From Chimonanthus salicifolius (taxonomy: Eukaryota; Streptophyta; Magnoliopsida; Laurales; Calycanthaceae), in NCBI GenBank assembly GCA_013350335.1, contig CM023540.1, forward strand, positions 60,240,962 through 60,304,961: DNA of 64,000 nt, given 5' to 3'. This document shows, one piece after another, positions 1-10,982 of this stretch. The notes beneath the pieces are model-generated. The model was not told the origin of the DNA. It worked only from the letters and a program-made list of their open reading frames with translations, and did not search any database. How positions within the stretch are numbered: position 1 is the stretch's first letter; every line of letters begins with the position of its first letter. A program made the translations under genes and the position numbers.

Positions 1-689
1 GGTCCTCTTGCTGATTTTTCCCGACTGAAAAATCCAGTAACAAGACACAGCACTTTTTCTTTTACTCGTTGTTTCTCTTTGTCCAACGTCTCAGATGTTT
101 CCTCAGCAACGATGGAGGAGATGATTTCAGCCGTGTAACATACATAGAAATTGTCATGCACCCCTCTTGCTTTCTAATACTACCACTCAACCAATCTTAG
201 AAGGTGGTTTGCACCCATTCTTTCGTAGCAATTACCTTAGTGCTATTTTTAACTAGGAAAGGGACCCTTTTTAAAAGATACTCTAATATATCTTATCATA
301 TATGCGCATATCAAGGCTTTGCATATCTCCCACTCGGCCATGCATCCTATCTTCGTTATTTGGATTAGCTTCTTTATTTAAACAATCCCCTAGTATCAAG
401 GAAATAGACACCTTTTTTAAAAATAGTCCTACACATGCACATATTCATGGATTTCATATCTAATATTCGGCCATGTACAATTATCCCATTCCTAATCCCT
501 TATTTATAGATATTGTATAACAATTAAATTCAGCCCCATTTAATTTTATTAAAACCCTTTACCAAAACTGTTGGGTCTTAATTGGGCAAAGACTCAACAT
601 TTTGCCCATCTAAGATCCATATATAAAATTCATGAATTAAATAGGTAATTTCCATAAATATTTATAACTTGAAAATCCAGGATGTTACA
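1..689 (-). mobile_element. Terminal part of a chromovirus LTR interrupting the integrase of element A
   Basis: This stretch ends at 689 with GGATGTTACA, the standard right-hand terminus (as displayed) of the minus-oriented LTR family in this window. It resembles the ends of the element C LTRs at 31292 and 38846 (matching stretches around the words TTCAGCCCCATTTAATT and GGGTCTTAATTGGGC). It does not match the end of element A's own 5' LTR at 9268, which has additional sequence there. The junction cuts element A's integrase frame, and the first five bases of A after it, CTTGC (690-694), also occur at the equivalent place in element C. The simplest reading is a later LTR insertion into A, with CTTGC as target duplication. 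The other end is outside the window. It contains no gene. Confidence 0.7.
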
Positions 690-1513
690 CTTGCATGGTA
701 ACTGTTGTTGTATGAGAATTCTACAACCGACAAGTGGTCCTCCCATCCACCCTTGAAATCTAGCATACATGCTCTCAGCATATCCTCCAATGTTTGTATT
801 CTCCTCTCAGATTGCCCATCAGTCTGTGGATGGAATGCTGTACTAGTAAGTAGATCTGTTCCCATGGTCGACTGCATACTCTGCCATACTCTGCTGGTGA
901 ATCGGCCATCTTTGTCGGACACTATAAGCCGGGGAATACCTTGTAATCTGATGATATCCTTGATATACGGCTAACCCAAAGTCTCAGATGAGTTTGTCAT
1001 CTTAATGGGAAGAAAATGTGCAGACTTGGTCAGTCGGTCTACCACGATCCATATCGCATCATTGCCCTTTGAAGACCTTAGCAACCCCGTCACAAAATCT
1101 ATGGAGATGTACTCCCATTTCCATTCCGGCACTGGTAAGGGTTTGAGTAACCCTAGTGGCTTCTGATGTTCCGTCTTAACCTGCTGACAAGTTAAGCAAT
1201 GAGCCACGAATTCTGCCACATCTCTTTTGAGTCCGTGCCACTAGTAATGTCTCTTTAGGTCGTGATACATCTTGGTGCTACCCGGATGAATAAAGAGTTT
1301 GGTCTGATGTGCCTCAATCAGTAACTCTCTTCTGCAGCTCTTAGGCACATATATTCTTCCTCGGAATACGAGACCCTGTCCTGGTCGTAACTCCCATTCT
1401 GGTATGACTTCACCAGTAGACATCTGGGCCCATATTTCCTCCACTTCCGGGTCTATCTGTTGTTCCTGTTCAATCTTGGTAACCATGTTGGACCGTATGA
1501 TCAAATTGTACAT
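690..1513 (-). pseudogene. Element A integrase, broken and 3'-truncated
   Basis: Minus-strand fragments at 1513-1241, 1219-971 and 922-690 together carry recognisable integrase parts. The zinc-binding half shows as EAHQTKLFIHPGSTKMYHDL followed by a CxxC in HCLTCQQVK. The catalytic core shows IDFVTGL, then SDKDGRFTSRVWQ and HPQTDGQSERRIQTLE, which supplies the last acidic residue. Fragments are separated by stops, for example a TAG in place of a Trp-like codon near 1240. The frame ends at SYHAS, after which the reading runs into foreign LTR sequence. The family normally inserts retroelement cDNA into chromatin. This copy cannot. Confidence 0.85.
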
Positions 1514-1651
1514 ACTTCAATGGTTATTGATGTAAAGATTGAACTCTCGAATGGTATTCAGCATCTCACATTCTGTTCTGATCAAACATGCCACTGATGC
1601 ATGTGATATGAGGCTGAGAGTATTTGCCACCTTATTCACCTTGCCAGGGTG

Positions 1652-3144
1652 TTATTGAAGCGCGAACTCATAATCCTGCAGATATTCCATCCATCTGCGC
1701 TGCCTCAGGTTGAGCTCTTTTTGATCAAACAAGTACTTCAAGCTCTTATGATCGGAAAACACATCAAATTTCTCGCCATATAAATGGTGTCTCCAGCTTT
1801 TGAGAGCAAAGACCACTGCGGCTAGTTCAAGATCATGCATGGGATAGAGACGTTCATGAATTTTAAATGTCTTGATCCATAAGCCACCACACGGTGAGTT
1901 TGACTAAGGACACACCCGAGTCCTTCTCCTGAAGCATCGTATTGTAGTTCATAACCCTTGCCTCTTTCCGGCAAAATCAAGATAGGTGCAGTTGTAAGTC
2001 TATCTTTTAGATTCTCAAATCTCTGGTTGCACACATCTGACCACTCAAATTTGACTCCTTTTTGAGTGAGTCGGGTAAGTGGAGATGCTATCTTGGAGAA
2101 GTCCATGATAAACTTCCTGTAATAACCAATGAATCCCAAGAAGCTACGGATCTCGGTTACATTCTTTGGCGCTTTCCATTCTCTCACTGCCGCCACTTTA
2201 GTCGGATCCACGGCTATACCTTCTGCTGATATGACATGTCCCAAGAAGTTAACCTTGGGTAGCCAGAATTCACACTTGTTGGCTTTGGCATATAACTTAT
2301 TCTTCCTCAAAGTGTCCAGAACTATTCTCAGGTGCTTAGCATGTTCTTCCTGAGTTTTGGAATAAATAAAAATGTCATCAATAAATACAATGACAAATTG
2401 GTCCAAGTAAGGAAGGAAAATCCTGTTTATTAGATCCATGAACACAGCCGGTGCATTTGTGAGTCCAAATGGCATGACTACAAACTCATATAGTCCATAC
2501 CACGTTCTGAAGGCTGTCTTCTCTATGTCTTCCTCCCTAACCTGGATTTGGTGGTATCCGGACAACAAATCAATTTTAGAGAAATGGCTGGAACCTCTAA
2601 GTTGATCACATAGATCATCGATCCTGGGTAGAGGGTACATGTTTCTGACTGTCAGCTGATTTAGTTTTCTATAGTCCACGCACATACGGAGTGAACCATC
2701 CTGCTTCTTCTCAAATAAAACCGGAGCTCCCCAAGATGATGTACTGTTCCGAATTCACCCCAGTATGAGCAATTCATCAATCTGCTTCTTTAACTCAGAC
2801 ATCTTTGCTGGTGCCATCCGGTAGTGTAGTAATGACACAGGTGAAGTGCCAGGATACAGCTTGATTTCAAAATTAATCTCCCTCATGGGAGGCAAGCGAG
2901 GGAGTTCTTTTGGAAATACATCAGCATAGTCCTTTACTATTGCCGGAAGTTCAACCATCGGTGCCTTGTTGATTCTGATACTGTTCAATACCAAGTGGTT
3001 TAACCCTTCTTGCAGTCTGTTTTGTTTGTCAGTACGCACCACATATTGCTTTCCCTCGGGTGACCAAAATGTCACCCTACTGGCGATAACAATCAATGTT
3101 GGCCTGAAAGCTAGCCAACCACTCCATGCCGAATATAATATCAT
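1652..3144 (-). pseudogene. Element A reverse transcriptase and RNase H, broken
   Basis: The largest intact piece (2685-1822) begins [20 protein letters not shown] and includes the catalytic box [10 protein letters not shown], a YxDD variant usual in plant gypsy elements, then [14 protein letters not shown] of the thumb. RNase H starts at about 1960 ([14 protein letters not shown]) and continues in another frame at 1840-1652, with [20 protein letters not shown]. The 3144-2755 segment holds the linker upstream of RT ([18 protein letters not shown]). Frameshifts lie near 2755-2690 and 1840-1822, and a stop ends the RNase H part near 1652. Confidence 0.88.
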
Positions 3145-3601
3145 ACTCGGTCATATTGAGTTCCAAATAATTGAACTCGAATCTGAGTCCAGCCAGTTCA
3201 GCATTTACTGTTGTGCACATAAGCCCCAATGACGTGTCTCCGATGGGGGATACAATGATGAGTGTGGTGGACAGTTTTTGTACTAATGTCCTAGTAGCAG
3301 TTATAAATGCAGCAGATATGAAGGAGTGAGATGCTCCAGAATCAAATAAAGCAAAGGCGTAGGAACTACTGACTACAACCATACCTTGAATCACAGAGTG
3401 AACTGCTGCTGGAGGAGCTAAGGTAAACAACCGGCCAGATCCTGTAGGCGTCCGTCCTGCCTGGTTAAATGTCCTGCCTCCTCGTGAATTAGTTGGTCTA
3501 GCTGGTGGGCAAAATGAACCTCTAGAATAAAAGGGTTTGCTGAGTTGTGGGCATTCCCTCTTATAATGGCCTGGCTGATCACAATGAAAGCAGTTGTTCA
3601 C
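3077..3601 (-). pseudogene. Element A nucleocapsid knuckle and aspartic protease segment
   Basis: The 174-codon frame starts with a CCHC zinc knuckle, CFHCDQPGHYKREC (Cx2Cx4Hx4C), which binds genomic RNA in Gag. After a Pro/Arg/Gly-rich linker it reaches the aspartic protease, with the active-site motif ALFDSGASHSFIS and a later hydrophobic DIIFGMEWL segment that fits the second conserved region. It lies in a different frame from the upstream gag piece, which stops at 3598, so Gag and protease are separated by a frameshift. Element C has the matching segment at 34893-34408. Confidence 0.87.
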
Positions 3602-4611
3602 CCCTCTAGGAGCTTGAGTGACTGATGCAGATGGGGAGGGATGATTGAGACAAAAGCCCCTGTTGACCCAGTGGATGGTGAGGGTCTGCTAAAGTTCGGT
3701 CGAAACTTCTTCTTGGGTTGAAATCTACCCCTCCCACTCTGAGCTAGGCGGTTGTCAAAACACACTAACTCAGCCATCATTTGCTCTGCTATAGTGGCCC
3801 TGCTGACTGCCTCTGCCAATGTAGCTGCCTTGAATATGGTTACCATGGCCCTTATGCTTGGCCGAAGGCCCCGCTCAAACTTGCGTGCCCTTCGATATTC
3901 TGTATCCACCATATAGAATGCATAGCAAGACAAACTGAGAAACTCCTAGTGGTACTCTGCCACCTTCATGGTACCTTGTACCAAAGATAGAAAAGCTTGA
4001 GTATGGCGTTCCTTCTCATCCTCAGGGAAATAATGGTCCAAGAAGGTAGCTGAGAACTGTTCCCAAGTCATTGCAGTCCTCTCTCCTTCCAGAAGGAGTG
4101 CTCGCTGTTTCTCTACCACCTCCCACAATTTACTGGCATCATCCATCAGTTGTGAAGTGGCCAGTAAGATCTTGTCAGCATGACTCGAAATCTTCAATAG
4201 AGTCAGGTTCTGTGTAATCTTCTTCAGCCAGTTTTCCGCTCCGACAACCCCTTCTTTCCCTTTGAAGTAAGGAGGGCGTTGTTGTTGGAAATCCCGGACC
4301 ATGCTCCAATCATTGGCGTCACTGGTGTTTCCATTTCCGTTCAGATGCTGTTGGAGAACAGAAGTAACTACTGCTTGAACCAAGCTTTGTAGTTCAGGAG
4401 GCACCACGGGTATATTCACACTTCTTTGTTCCTCCTCCTCGTGGTGGGATGGTTGTTCATCATGTTGAGATGGTTGTTCTTCCTTTTCATGTCGAGATTG
4501 TAGTTCCTCCTCTTCATGTCGAGAACTTTCTATCTCCTTTTCATGTTGAGAGGTTTCTACCTCTTTTTCCTTCCCTTTCTGGTTTTGTCGGGTCTTTCTC
4601 TTTGGAGGCAT
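3598..4611 (-). pseudogene. Element A gag with an in-frame TAG
   Basis: The frame opens with MPPKRKTRQNQKGKEKE, then a Glu/His/Ser-rich stretch with repeated SRHEE-like units, and the Gag core (PPYFKGKEG, AENWLKKI, ATSQLMDDASKLWEV, FSATFLDHYFP). A TAG at 3946-3948 interrupts it after EYH. The same frame resumes immediately with EFLSLSCYAFYMVDTEYRRA and runs to a stop at 3598. Removing only this stop would leave the core continuous. Element C has a TAG at the identical codon, which points to a shared origin. The start was chosen for the family-typical basic MPPKR opening, also present in C. Confidence 0.87.
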
Positions 4612-5000
4612 TTTTCCCTAAGTGATAAAAACATCATTGACTTAGTTTCCTCGTACAGTTTGTATTTTCACAATCTTGGGAAAATTTCCAAATAAACATG
4701 CTTGGTTTTTCTTTGTTTTTGGGGAATTTCCGTAGTATCTATTGTTCGTTTCTCAATTCGAGTATATTGGGGAAATATATCCTATTTTGCTATGTTTGAT
4801 AAATCCAATTATTTTGACTGTACTTCCTTTGCTATCATTCATTGTTGTTCTCAGATTGAATGTTCAGTCTGAGTCTAACGAAGTACTAATCCGACCACCG
4901 TGCAGTGGACTCTGAAAAGTCAGTCAGTTGGGATTCTTATCTGTCAGTGAGACATGAAACCGTCTTAATCTTACTTCGAAAGATTCAATCTTCCAGTTTC
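4612..5000 (-). other. Element A leader between primer site and gag
   Basis: This is a non-coding leader of about 390 bases upstream of gag in element orientation. It is A/T-rich and has no convincing reading frame or clear secondary structure. The equivalent in element C is 35880-36135 and shares words such as GAGTCTAACGAAGTA. Confidence 0.6.
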
Positions 5001-5013
5001 GCTCTGATACCAA
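5001..5013 (-). promoter_or_regulatory. Primer-binding site of element A (tRNA-iMet)
   Basis: Read on the minus strand, this is TTGGTATCAGAGC, whose TGGTATCAGAGC is complementary to the 3' end of plant initiator-methionine tRNA. One base (5014) separates it from the LTR, as expected for the start of minus-strand DNA synthesis. It fixes the element's orientation and the inner edge of its 5' LTR at 5015. Confidence 0.93.
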
Positions 5014-6123
5014 CTGTAACACCCTGTCCTTTTTCACTCTCTTTCCGAAAATCAGAGTCTATTTTTTTTTTCCTTAAAATAACAGAGTGAGCAAGAGCGG
5101 GACATCACGGCTCCAGCTAAGTCCGAACTTTTAAAGTCTGACCCTTAACTGGCCAACCCTATGTGTGCATGGACTAAGTCCATGAATATGGTTCACACAT
5201 AAAAAATATATACAAGCGGATTAAATCATAAACTGCGGATTATAATAGAAACTATGTCTACTCCATTTTTTATAGCAAAGTACTCCAAGTCTTATTCATA
5301 ATTAACATAACATAATTATCAAAATAAACATCCAACCATAGCAAATTATCTAAATTATTACATGCCCGAAGTCTAGTTACTCAAATTACAAGGCCATAAG
5401 TAACTTAATCAAAATATAAACTTAAACACGATCAAGCTTCTATGCTTGGCTCCGGTCACGTTCCTCGTTCTTTTCGTTTCCTGTACCATCCACTACGGTA
5501 GAAGTAAGGAGTTAGAACAATGCACCCAGTAGGTATTCCATTTAGGGCTAACACATGGTTAGTACAAAACATGCATATAACATAATAATAAATGCATATA
5601 ATATGCAATGAGTCCCACCCATCATAAACACAGGTATCCTCTTAATGGAATTCTCCTCATCAAGATACCCCCACATAGGTCTTTCGGACGCCCCGACGGA
5701 GTGTGGTCCCTCCGGTTACTTCTTGATGGGATTCTCATCATCAAGGTAGCCCCACATTGGTTTTCCGGACACCCCAACGGAGTGTGGACCCTCCAGTTAC
5801 TTATCCTTCACCCCATGCCATGCATGAGATGCTAATGAAACACATGTTATTTTATTATAAACATAGCATTGAAACTCACATTTGAAACATATCCTTTACA
5901 ATATAAATAAATCGAAATAAGATAAAAACCATCATACATAAACCCATGGTTTCAAAAAGGTAGAATCCTACCAAAGACCACTAAGTGTCCTTGCTTCTTA
6001 ATCCGGCAACCGCTCACGATCGCGCATCGCTTATGAGGTCTCGTTACCTTATAACATATCCATGAGTCAAACCAATAACCCATTTGATTTGCAATAATAT
6101 CAAAGTCCAAAAATACACTTTGT

Positions 6124-7336
6124 GGGGTTCGGCCATACAATATGGCCGAACCTCACCTATTTGGTTTTAGCCCCTCTTTTGATTTGTTAATCAAATACCA
6201 CTAAGGTAATCATTTTAAAAACTCTAAGTCCACCAAATACAACTTTGTGGGGTTCGGCCATACACTATGGCCGAACCTCACTTATTTTGTTTTAGCCCCT
6301 CCTTTGAGTTCTTAAGTCCAATTACGCAATCCATTGATTTAACCATTCATACGTTAACCATCTAACACACATAACAACCTAAGTCCATAAATTCCTTAGT
6401 GGGGTTCGGCCATATAACATGGCTGAACCTCTCCATCTTGGTTTTGGTGCATTCTTCAAGTCCTTTGATTCACTAGTCCCATAAAATATTCCCCAAGGAG
6501 TTCGGCCATACACCATGGCCAAACCCATGGTCCCTTATTTTTATGTATTTACCTCCTTGTCATTATCCTATCATGGCTAATCATTTAGCTTAATCCTCCA
6601 TTCATTTAAACATGCATAACACTCCAAATAACCCTTTCAAATGATTCATCAAATAGTTCATGGGGTTCGCCCATATACTATACATCATTTTCACTTATTT
6701 ACATTTTTTGCCATTACCTCCGTCACCTTATGTTTAGGTTCCAAAATATAGGTCCATTCATTTATTTAATCAAACATAGCATAAAACCTTAATAGATCCC
6801 TCTATCCTTTAATTTGATCCTTCATTCATTTAGACATATTAGATCCATAAATGACCCATAAAATTGGTTCATGGGGTTCTGCCATACACCATGGCCGAAC
6901 CCTATGATGTCTAACTTCCAATTTCTCCATTGCATCCATTACCATTTTCAAGTCCATAAAATAAACCCTAGTGGGGTTCGGCCATACACCATGGCCGAAC
7001 CTCACTCATTTCACTTTGGTCCCCCTTTTAATCCTTGATCTTCCACCTATTCCATACATGGTTCATGCTTAGCATTTTAGCCATAATAAAATTAGGGTTC
7101 GGCCATGCAATGGCCGAACCATGTCCTTAACCATATATCCATTTTAAACCCTTTTAAAACATTCATAACATTCCATGGTTTTCATCCCTCAAAAACCCAT
7201 AAAATAACCAATGTCTTTCCATGTGGTTCAGGCCATACATATGGCCAAACCCTATGGTTCATCCTTCCATTAAATTACTTTATTCATTCCCTATTTTTTT
7301 TTCCATGGGGTTCGGCCATACACCATGGCCAAACCC
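6124..7336. repeat. Palindrome array in the element A LTR (about 10 copies)
   Basis: Copies of GGTTCGGCCAT, a 2-6 nt loop and ATGGCCGAACC lie at about 6124, 6249, 6401, 6497, 6872, 6973, 7094, 7223 and 7306, with a decayed half at 6661. Each can form a hairpin with an 11-12 bp stem. Spacing is irregular (roughly 80-370 bp) and the sequence between copies is unrelated A/T-rich DNA. Some copies have one altered arm, for example GGCCAAAC at 6517 and 7241 and GGCTGAAC at 6421. Confidence 0.9.
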
Positions 7337-7847
7337 TATGGTTCCTTTCTTTAAACAAAATTATCAAACCACCTACCAGTTCCGCGACTCCTCCGGTTTT
7401 CCTTTGCTCCGGCTTGTTTTTCCGATCCTTTCCTTCCTTTGCCTTTTCCTCCTTCTTCTTGATCCTTTGGCCGAGTGTGAGCTTGATCAATATAAAATCT
7501 CCAAGAATGGTTCGGCCAAGAAGGGTGTAGGTTTGAGAAAGAGAGATAGAATTCGGCCTTGAATAATAGCTCGAGATCAAAACTTCTCTAAGTCTTTTGT
7601 TCTTGAGGAGTGATCGACCAAGAGATGATTTTGAGGAAGAGAAAAACAGCCAAGAGGGAGAGGGAGAGTATGAGATGAATATTTTCTTTTCTTCCACTGA
7701 TGTGGTCGGCCAAAGATGATAGCTTTGGTGCAGCCCATTGTGTAACTCCCATTTCCTTAACCTCCCTCCTTAATGCTTCCCTTGGGGGTTTCATCCATGA
7801 GATGAAACTTCCAAGGCTCCAATGGCTGCAAAGGGGTGCCTTGTGTA

Positions 7848-8628
7848 TGTAACGCCCCGCCCTTTTTCACTATGCTTTCCTTAAATCAGAGTCTATTTTT
7901 TTTTTAAATAACAGAGTGAGCAAGAGTAGGACGTCACGATGCGAGCTAAGTCCATAAACCCAACTTGTTCTTCCAATCCTTTTCTTCCTTCTACTTGATC
8001 TTTCACACTTGCTGGCTGCCCTCTCCTTCTCTTGATATGCCATGCACCCCTTTGATTTAGCAATTTCCTTAGTGTTGCTCTTAACAAGGACATGACCCCT
8101 TTTAGAGATACTCTAGCACATGCGCATGTCTCCTATGCATGGCCAAAGATCTTTTATTTAATCTTAGACATCTTCTTTATTTGGATTAGGCAATCAGATG
8201 TCATAGCCTAATCCCAACCCATCCATGCGTGCGTGTCATCTTAGGACAATCCTAAAATCTTTCCATCAATACCTTCCATTCCAAGTCTCTTTATGCGCAT
8301 GACAATTAATCCATATCTCTTATTTATAGATATATTGCATTACCATTTTAATTCAGCCCCATTTAATTAGGCTTGAACTCACCTGGTGGTCAACCAAGTT
8401 AACCATGACCCATTGGGTCCCAATTGAGCATTTTGATCCAAATAGCAACTTTGACCCAATTAAATGTACCTTACCCATTTACTTTACATTGAACCCTAAA
8501 CCATAACCGTTGGGTCCTAATTGGGCCATTGACCCAACACCTTACCCATCTAGGTTCATATCCGTTAATTCACAATTAAAATGGCAAATTCCGTAAATAT
8601 TGATAACATGGAATTCTGAAGTGTAACA
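7848..8628 (-). mobile_element. Short solo LTR (781 bp) inside the element A LTR
   Basis: It starts TGTAACGCCCCGCCC and ends GAAGTGTAACA, with GTGTA repeated on both sides (7843-7847 and 8629-8633) as target duplication. Compared with the other LTRs it jumps from the U5 word GCGAGCTAAGTCC straight to the distal part (ACTTGTTCTTCCAATCC). It therefore lacks the central 2 kb or so, including all palindromes. It is either a deletion derivative that transposed in this short form or an LTR that lost its centre after insertion. Confidence 0.88.
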
Positions 8629-9268
8629 GTGTAACCTCCACAAACCTCATTCATCTCCCATAACTTCTCCATGTGGGGGTTTCATCTTTGAGATGAAACT
8701 CCCCACTTCCTTCCCTCCAACGTGTGCCTTGGCTTAGCTTGTGTACAAACTGCCACCTTTCCATTTAATTCCCATTTGGGAGTTTCATCCATGAGATGAA
8801 ACTCCATGGCTTCCAACGTGTATGCCATTATTTGAATTTTGAAACAACCCACCACCTTCATCTTCACACTCCACTCACTTGAGATGAATATCCCCATAAC
8901 TTCCCATCCAACTCATTTTACTCAACTCATTAATTTAACTTAACTCACTTGAAATCATTTCAAACCCTTGATCCCATTTCCAATTTAATTCAACCCCACA
9001 TAATTTAAACTTGAACTCAGTTGGTGGTCAACCAAGTCAACTATGACCCATTGGGTCCCAATTGAGCATTTCGGCCCAATTAACAAAATTTGACCCAATT
9101 GAACACATCTTACCCATTTATTTCTATTGAAACCATATCCGCCATCCGTTGGATCTTAATTGGGCAATGACCCAACACTTTACCCATCTAATGTCCATAT
9201 CTAATAATTCACAAATTAAATGGGTAATTTTCATATATATTAATCACTTGAAAATCCGGGGTGTTACA

Positions 9269-10826
9269 TGAACCATTTTTAATGGGTCATTCATGTATCT
9301 AACATGTTTAGATAAATGGATTATCAAGCTAAGGAATGGAGGGAATTATTAGGGTTTTATGTCATGATTTATGAATCATTTATAGATCTATGTTTATGGA
9401 TCAGTTATAGACCTAGGTATGTATAAATAAAAGGAATGATTCGATATGGAAAGAATGATGGCAAAGAGGTAAATATGGTGAAAATGAAAGGACCATGGGT
9501 TCGGCCATGGTGTATGGTCGAACCCCATGGAGAAGGTTTTGTGGACATAGGACTTTATTGATTCTAAATGACTAACTCATGTAGGATTGGTTAATGAACC
9601 AAAAGAGGGAATGATCTTGGACCCAAAACTAAGTGAGTGAGGTTCGGCCATGTTGTATGGCCGAACCCCACTAAGGCATGTTTATGGACTTAAGTATGGT
9701 TGGAAATTAAATGGAACGTTGGGTTGACTTATTGATATGTAATAAGGTAACAGGACCTCTCTAGCGGCGTACGATCGGTTAGCGGTTTTCGGACGAAAAC
9801 GCAAGGACACATTAGTTGGTCATTGGTAGGATTCCTACCTCATTGAAACCATGGGATATGTATGATGATTTTAATTCGTATTTTGATGAGTTATTTTGTA
9901 TCAAATGATATATTTCAAATATGGATTTTTAAATGCTATGATTTGTATTATTACATAGCATCTTGCACTTGCATCTGATGCGTGACATGGGAGGGATGAA
10001 ATGTAACTGGAGACCCACGCTCCGTTGGGGCGTCCGTAAGGCATTCTTGAGGGGTACCTTGATGTGCATTATCCATCAAGAGGGATGTATAATTAATTTG
10101 TAACCAGAGATCCACACTCCGTCGGGGCATCCGTAAGGCAATTGTGGGGATACCTTGATGAGGAGTTTTCCATCAAGAGGATACTATGTGTTGGTGATTG
10201 GCCGATGGGTGGGACTTATGGCATAAAACACCATAGCATGGCATGACTTGCATGTTTTTGATATTATGTTATCCATATGATTTTTGTACTAATCATGTGT
10301 TGACCCTACTTGGAGTACCCACTGGGCGCGTTGTCTAACACCCTACTTTTACCCTAGTTGATGACATAGGGAATGGAACGAGGAATGAGATCGGAGCCAA
10401 GCTTAGGAGCTTGGATGTTTTAGTTTTGTTTTATTTAAGTTATTTATGGACAATGTAATTTGAGTAACTAGCATTCAGGACTGTAATAACATAGATATAT
10501 TTGCTATGGTTTGAATGTTAATTTTGGATATTTTAACTTAAGATAGTTATTGTTAAGTGATGGACTTCCTTTCTATCTAAAATGGAATAGAATTATTATT
10601 CTATTATATTTCCACATATATGTTTTATTTCGCATGTTAACTTGAGTACGTGTGAACCGTTTTAGTGGACTTGGTCCACGCACACGTATGGTTGGCCAGG
10701 TAAGGGTCGGGCTTTGGAAGCTTGGACTTAGCTCGCGTCGTAACGTTCCCGCTCTCTTTCACTCTTTACTTTAAAAAAAAAAATAGAATCTGATTTTCGG
10801 CGAGTGAAAAAGGGTGGGTTGTTACA
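9269..10826 (+). mobile_element. Plus-oriented LTR fragment (I), truncated by element A
   Basis: This stretch has the reverse orientation to A. It contains two palindromes (9497-9526, 9641-9669), two copies of the CCGTAAGGCA/GGGGATACCTTGATG block (10010-10190), the word CACTGGGCGCGTTG, and the terminal GGGTGGGTTGTTACA at 10826. Its 5' part is missing, so A most likely inserted into it and the rest lies beyond A's far end, outside the window. It has no gene. Confidence 0.75.
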
Positions 10827-10982
10827 GTTTCAAATAAATGTAAATGTTTATTTAAAAAAAAATAAAGGGAAACAAAAGTTCCTCGGATGATACATCGACT
10901 TGGTCGATGTGTCAACAAAGCTCAACGTTTCCAGACGATGCATCGACTGGATCGATGTGTCGGGGAGAACTAAGATCTAAAC
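10827..10982 (+). repeat. First visible piece of host LTR H, with TCGA-type hairpins
   Basis: This short remnant lies between LTR I and solo LTR G. It carries two related palindromic words: ACATCGAC-TTG-GTCGATGT near 10904-10922 and CATCGA/TCGATG near 10940-10957. Similar words recur at 39808-39833 and 45040-45340. Removing solo LTR G (TSD TAAAC) joins this piece to 39784, which supports it as one broken LTR. Confidence 0.65.

Larger units (their letters stand above)
690..9268 (-). mobile_element. Element A: Tekay/Del-like chromovirus, degraded, 3' end outside the window
   Basis: Element A reads right to left: 5' LTR (5015-9268), primer site (5001-5013), gag (4611-3598), knuckle and protease (3601-3077), reverse transcriptase and RNase H (about 3144-1652), integrase (about 1513-690). 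The integrase C-terminus, chromodomain, polypurine tract and 3' LTR are not in the window, because another LTR begins at 689. The tRNA-iMet primer site and the Gag and Pol residues match the Tekay/Del branch of Ty3/gypsy chromoviruses. Many stops and frameshifts make it non-functional. Sequence right of 9268 is a plus-oriented LTR fragment, so A appears to have inserted into an older LTR. Confidence 0.85.
5015..9268 (-). repeat. Element A 5' LTR, interrupted by a solo LTR
   Basis: The LTR starts TGTAACACCC next to the primer site and ends GGGGTGTTACA at 9268. The ends are inverted repeats of each other. Without the nested solo LTR (7848-8628) and one 5-bp target copy it is about 3.47 kb. As displayed it contains a U5 end with a GAGCGGGACATCACG-like word, a duplicated block of about 110 bp with GGAGTGTGG words (5640-5810), about ten copies of the GGTTCGGCCAT palindrome (6124-7336), and a G+C-poor terminal part rich in ATTGGGTC/CCCAATT. 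Short frames inside it (for example 5608-5835 and 7105-7562) look fortuitous. Confidence 0.85.

Noticed and set aside
690..5014. Integrated pararetrovirus (caulimovirid) as source of the RT sequences
   Set aside because: Integrase, LTRs, tRNA primer sites next to LTRs and TSDs identify Ty3/gypsy retrotransposons. No movement or coat protein is present.
6124..7336. Regular palindromes suggesting a CRISPR array or MITEs
   Set aside because: Spacing is irregular, the DNA is from a plant, there are no cas genes, and the palindromes lack target duplications and lie at homologous places in several LTRs.
7105..7562. Plus-strand frames of 113-141 codons in the element A LTR
   Set aside because: They run through the palindrome array and A/T-rich LTR sequence and are not open in the homologous LTRs of element C.
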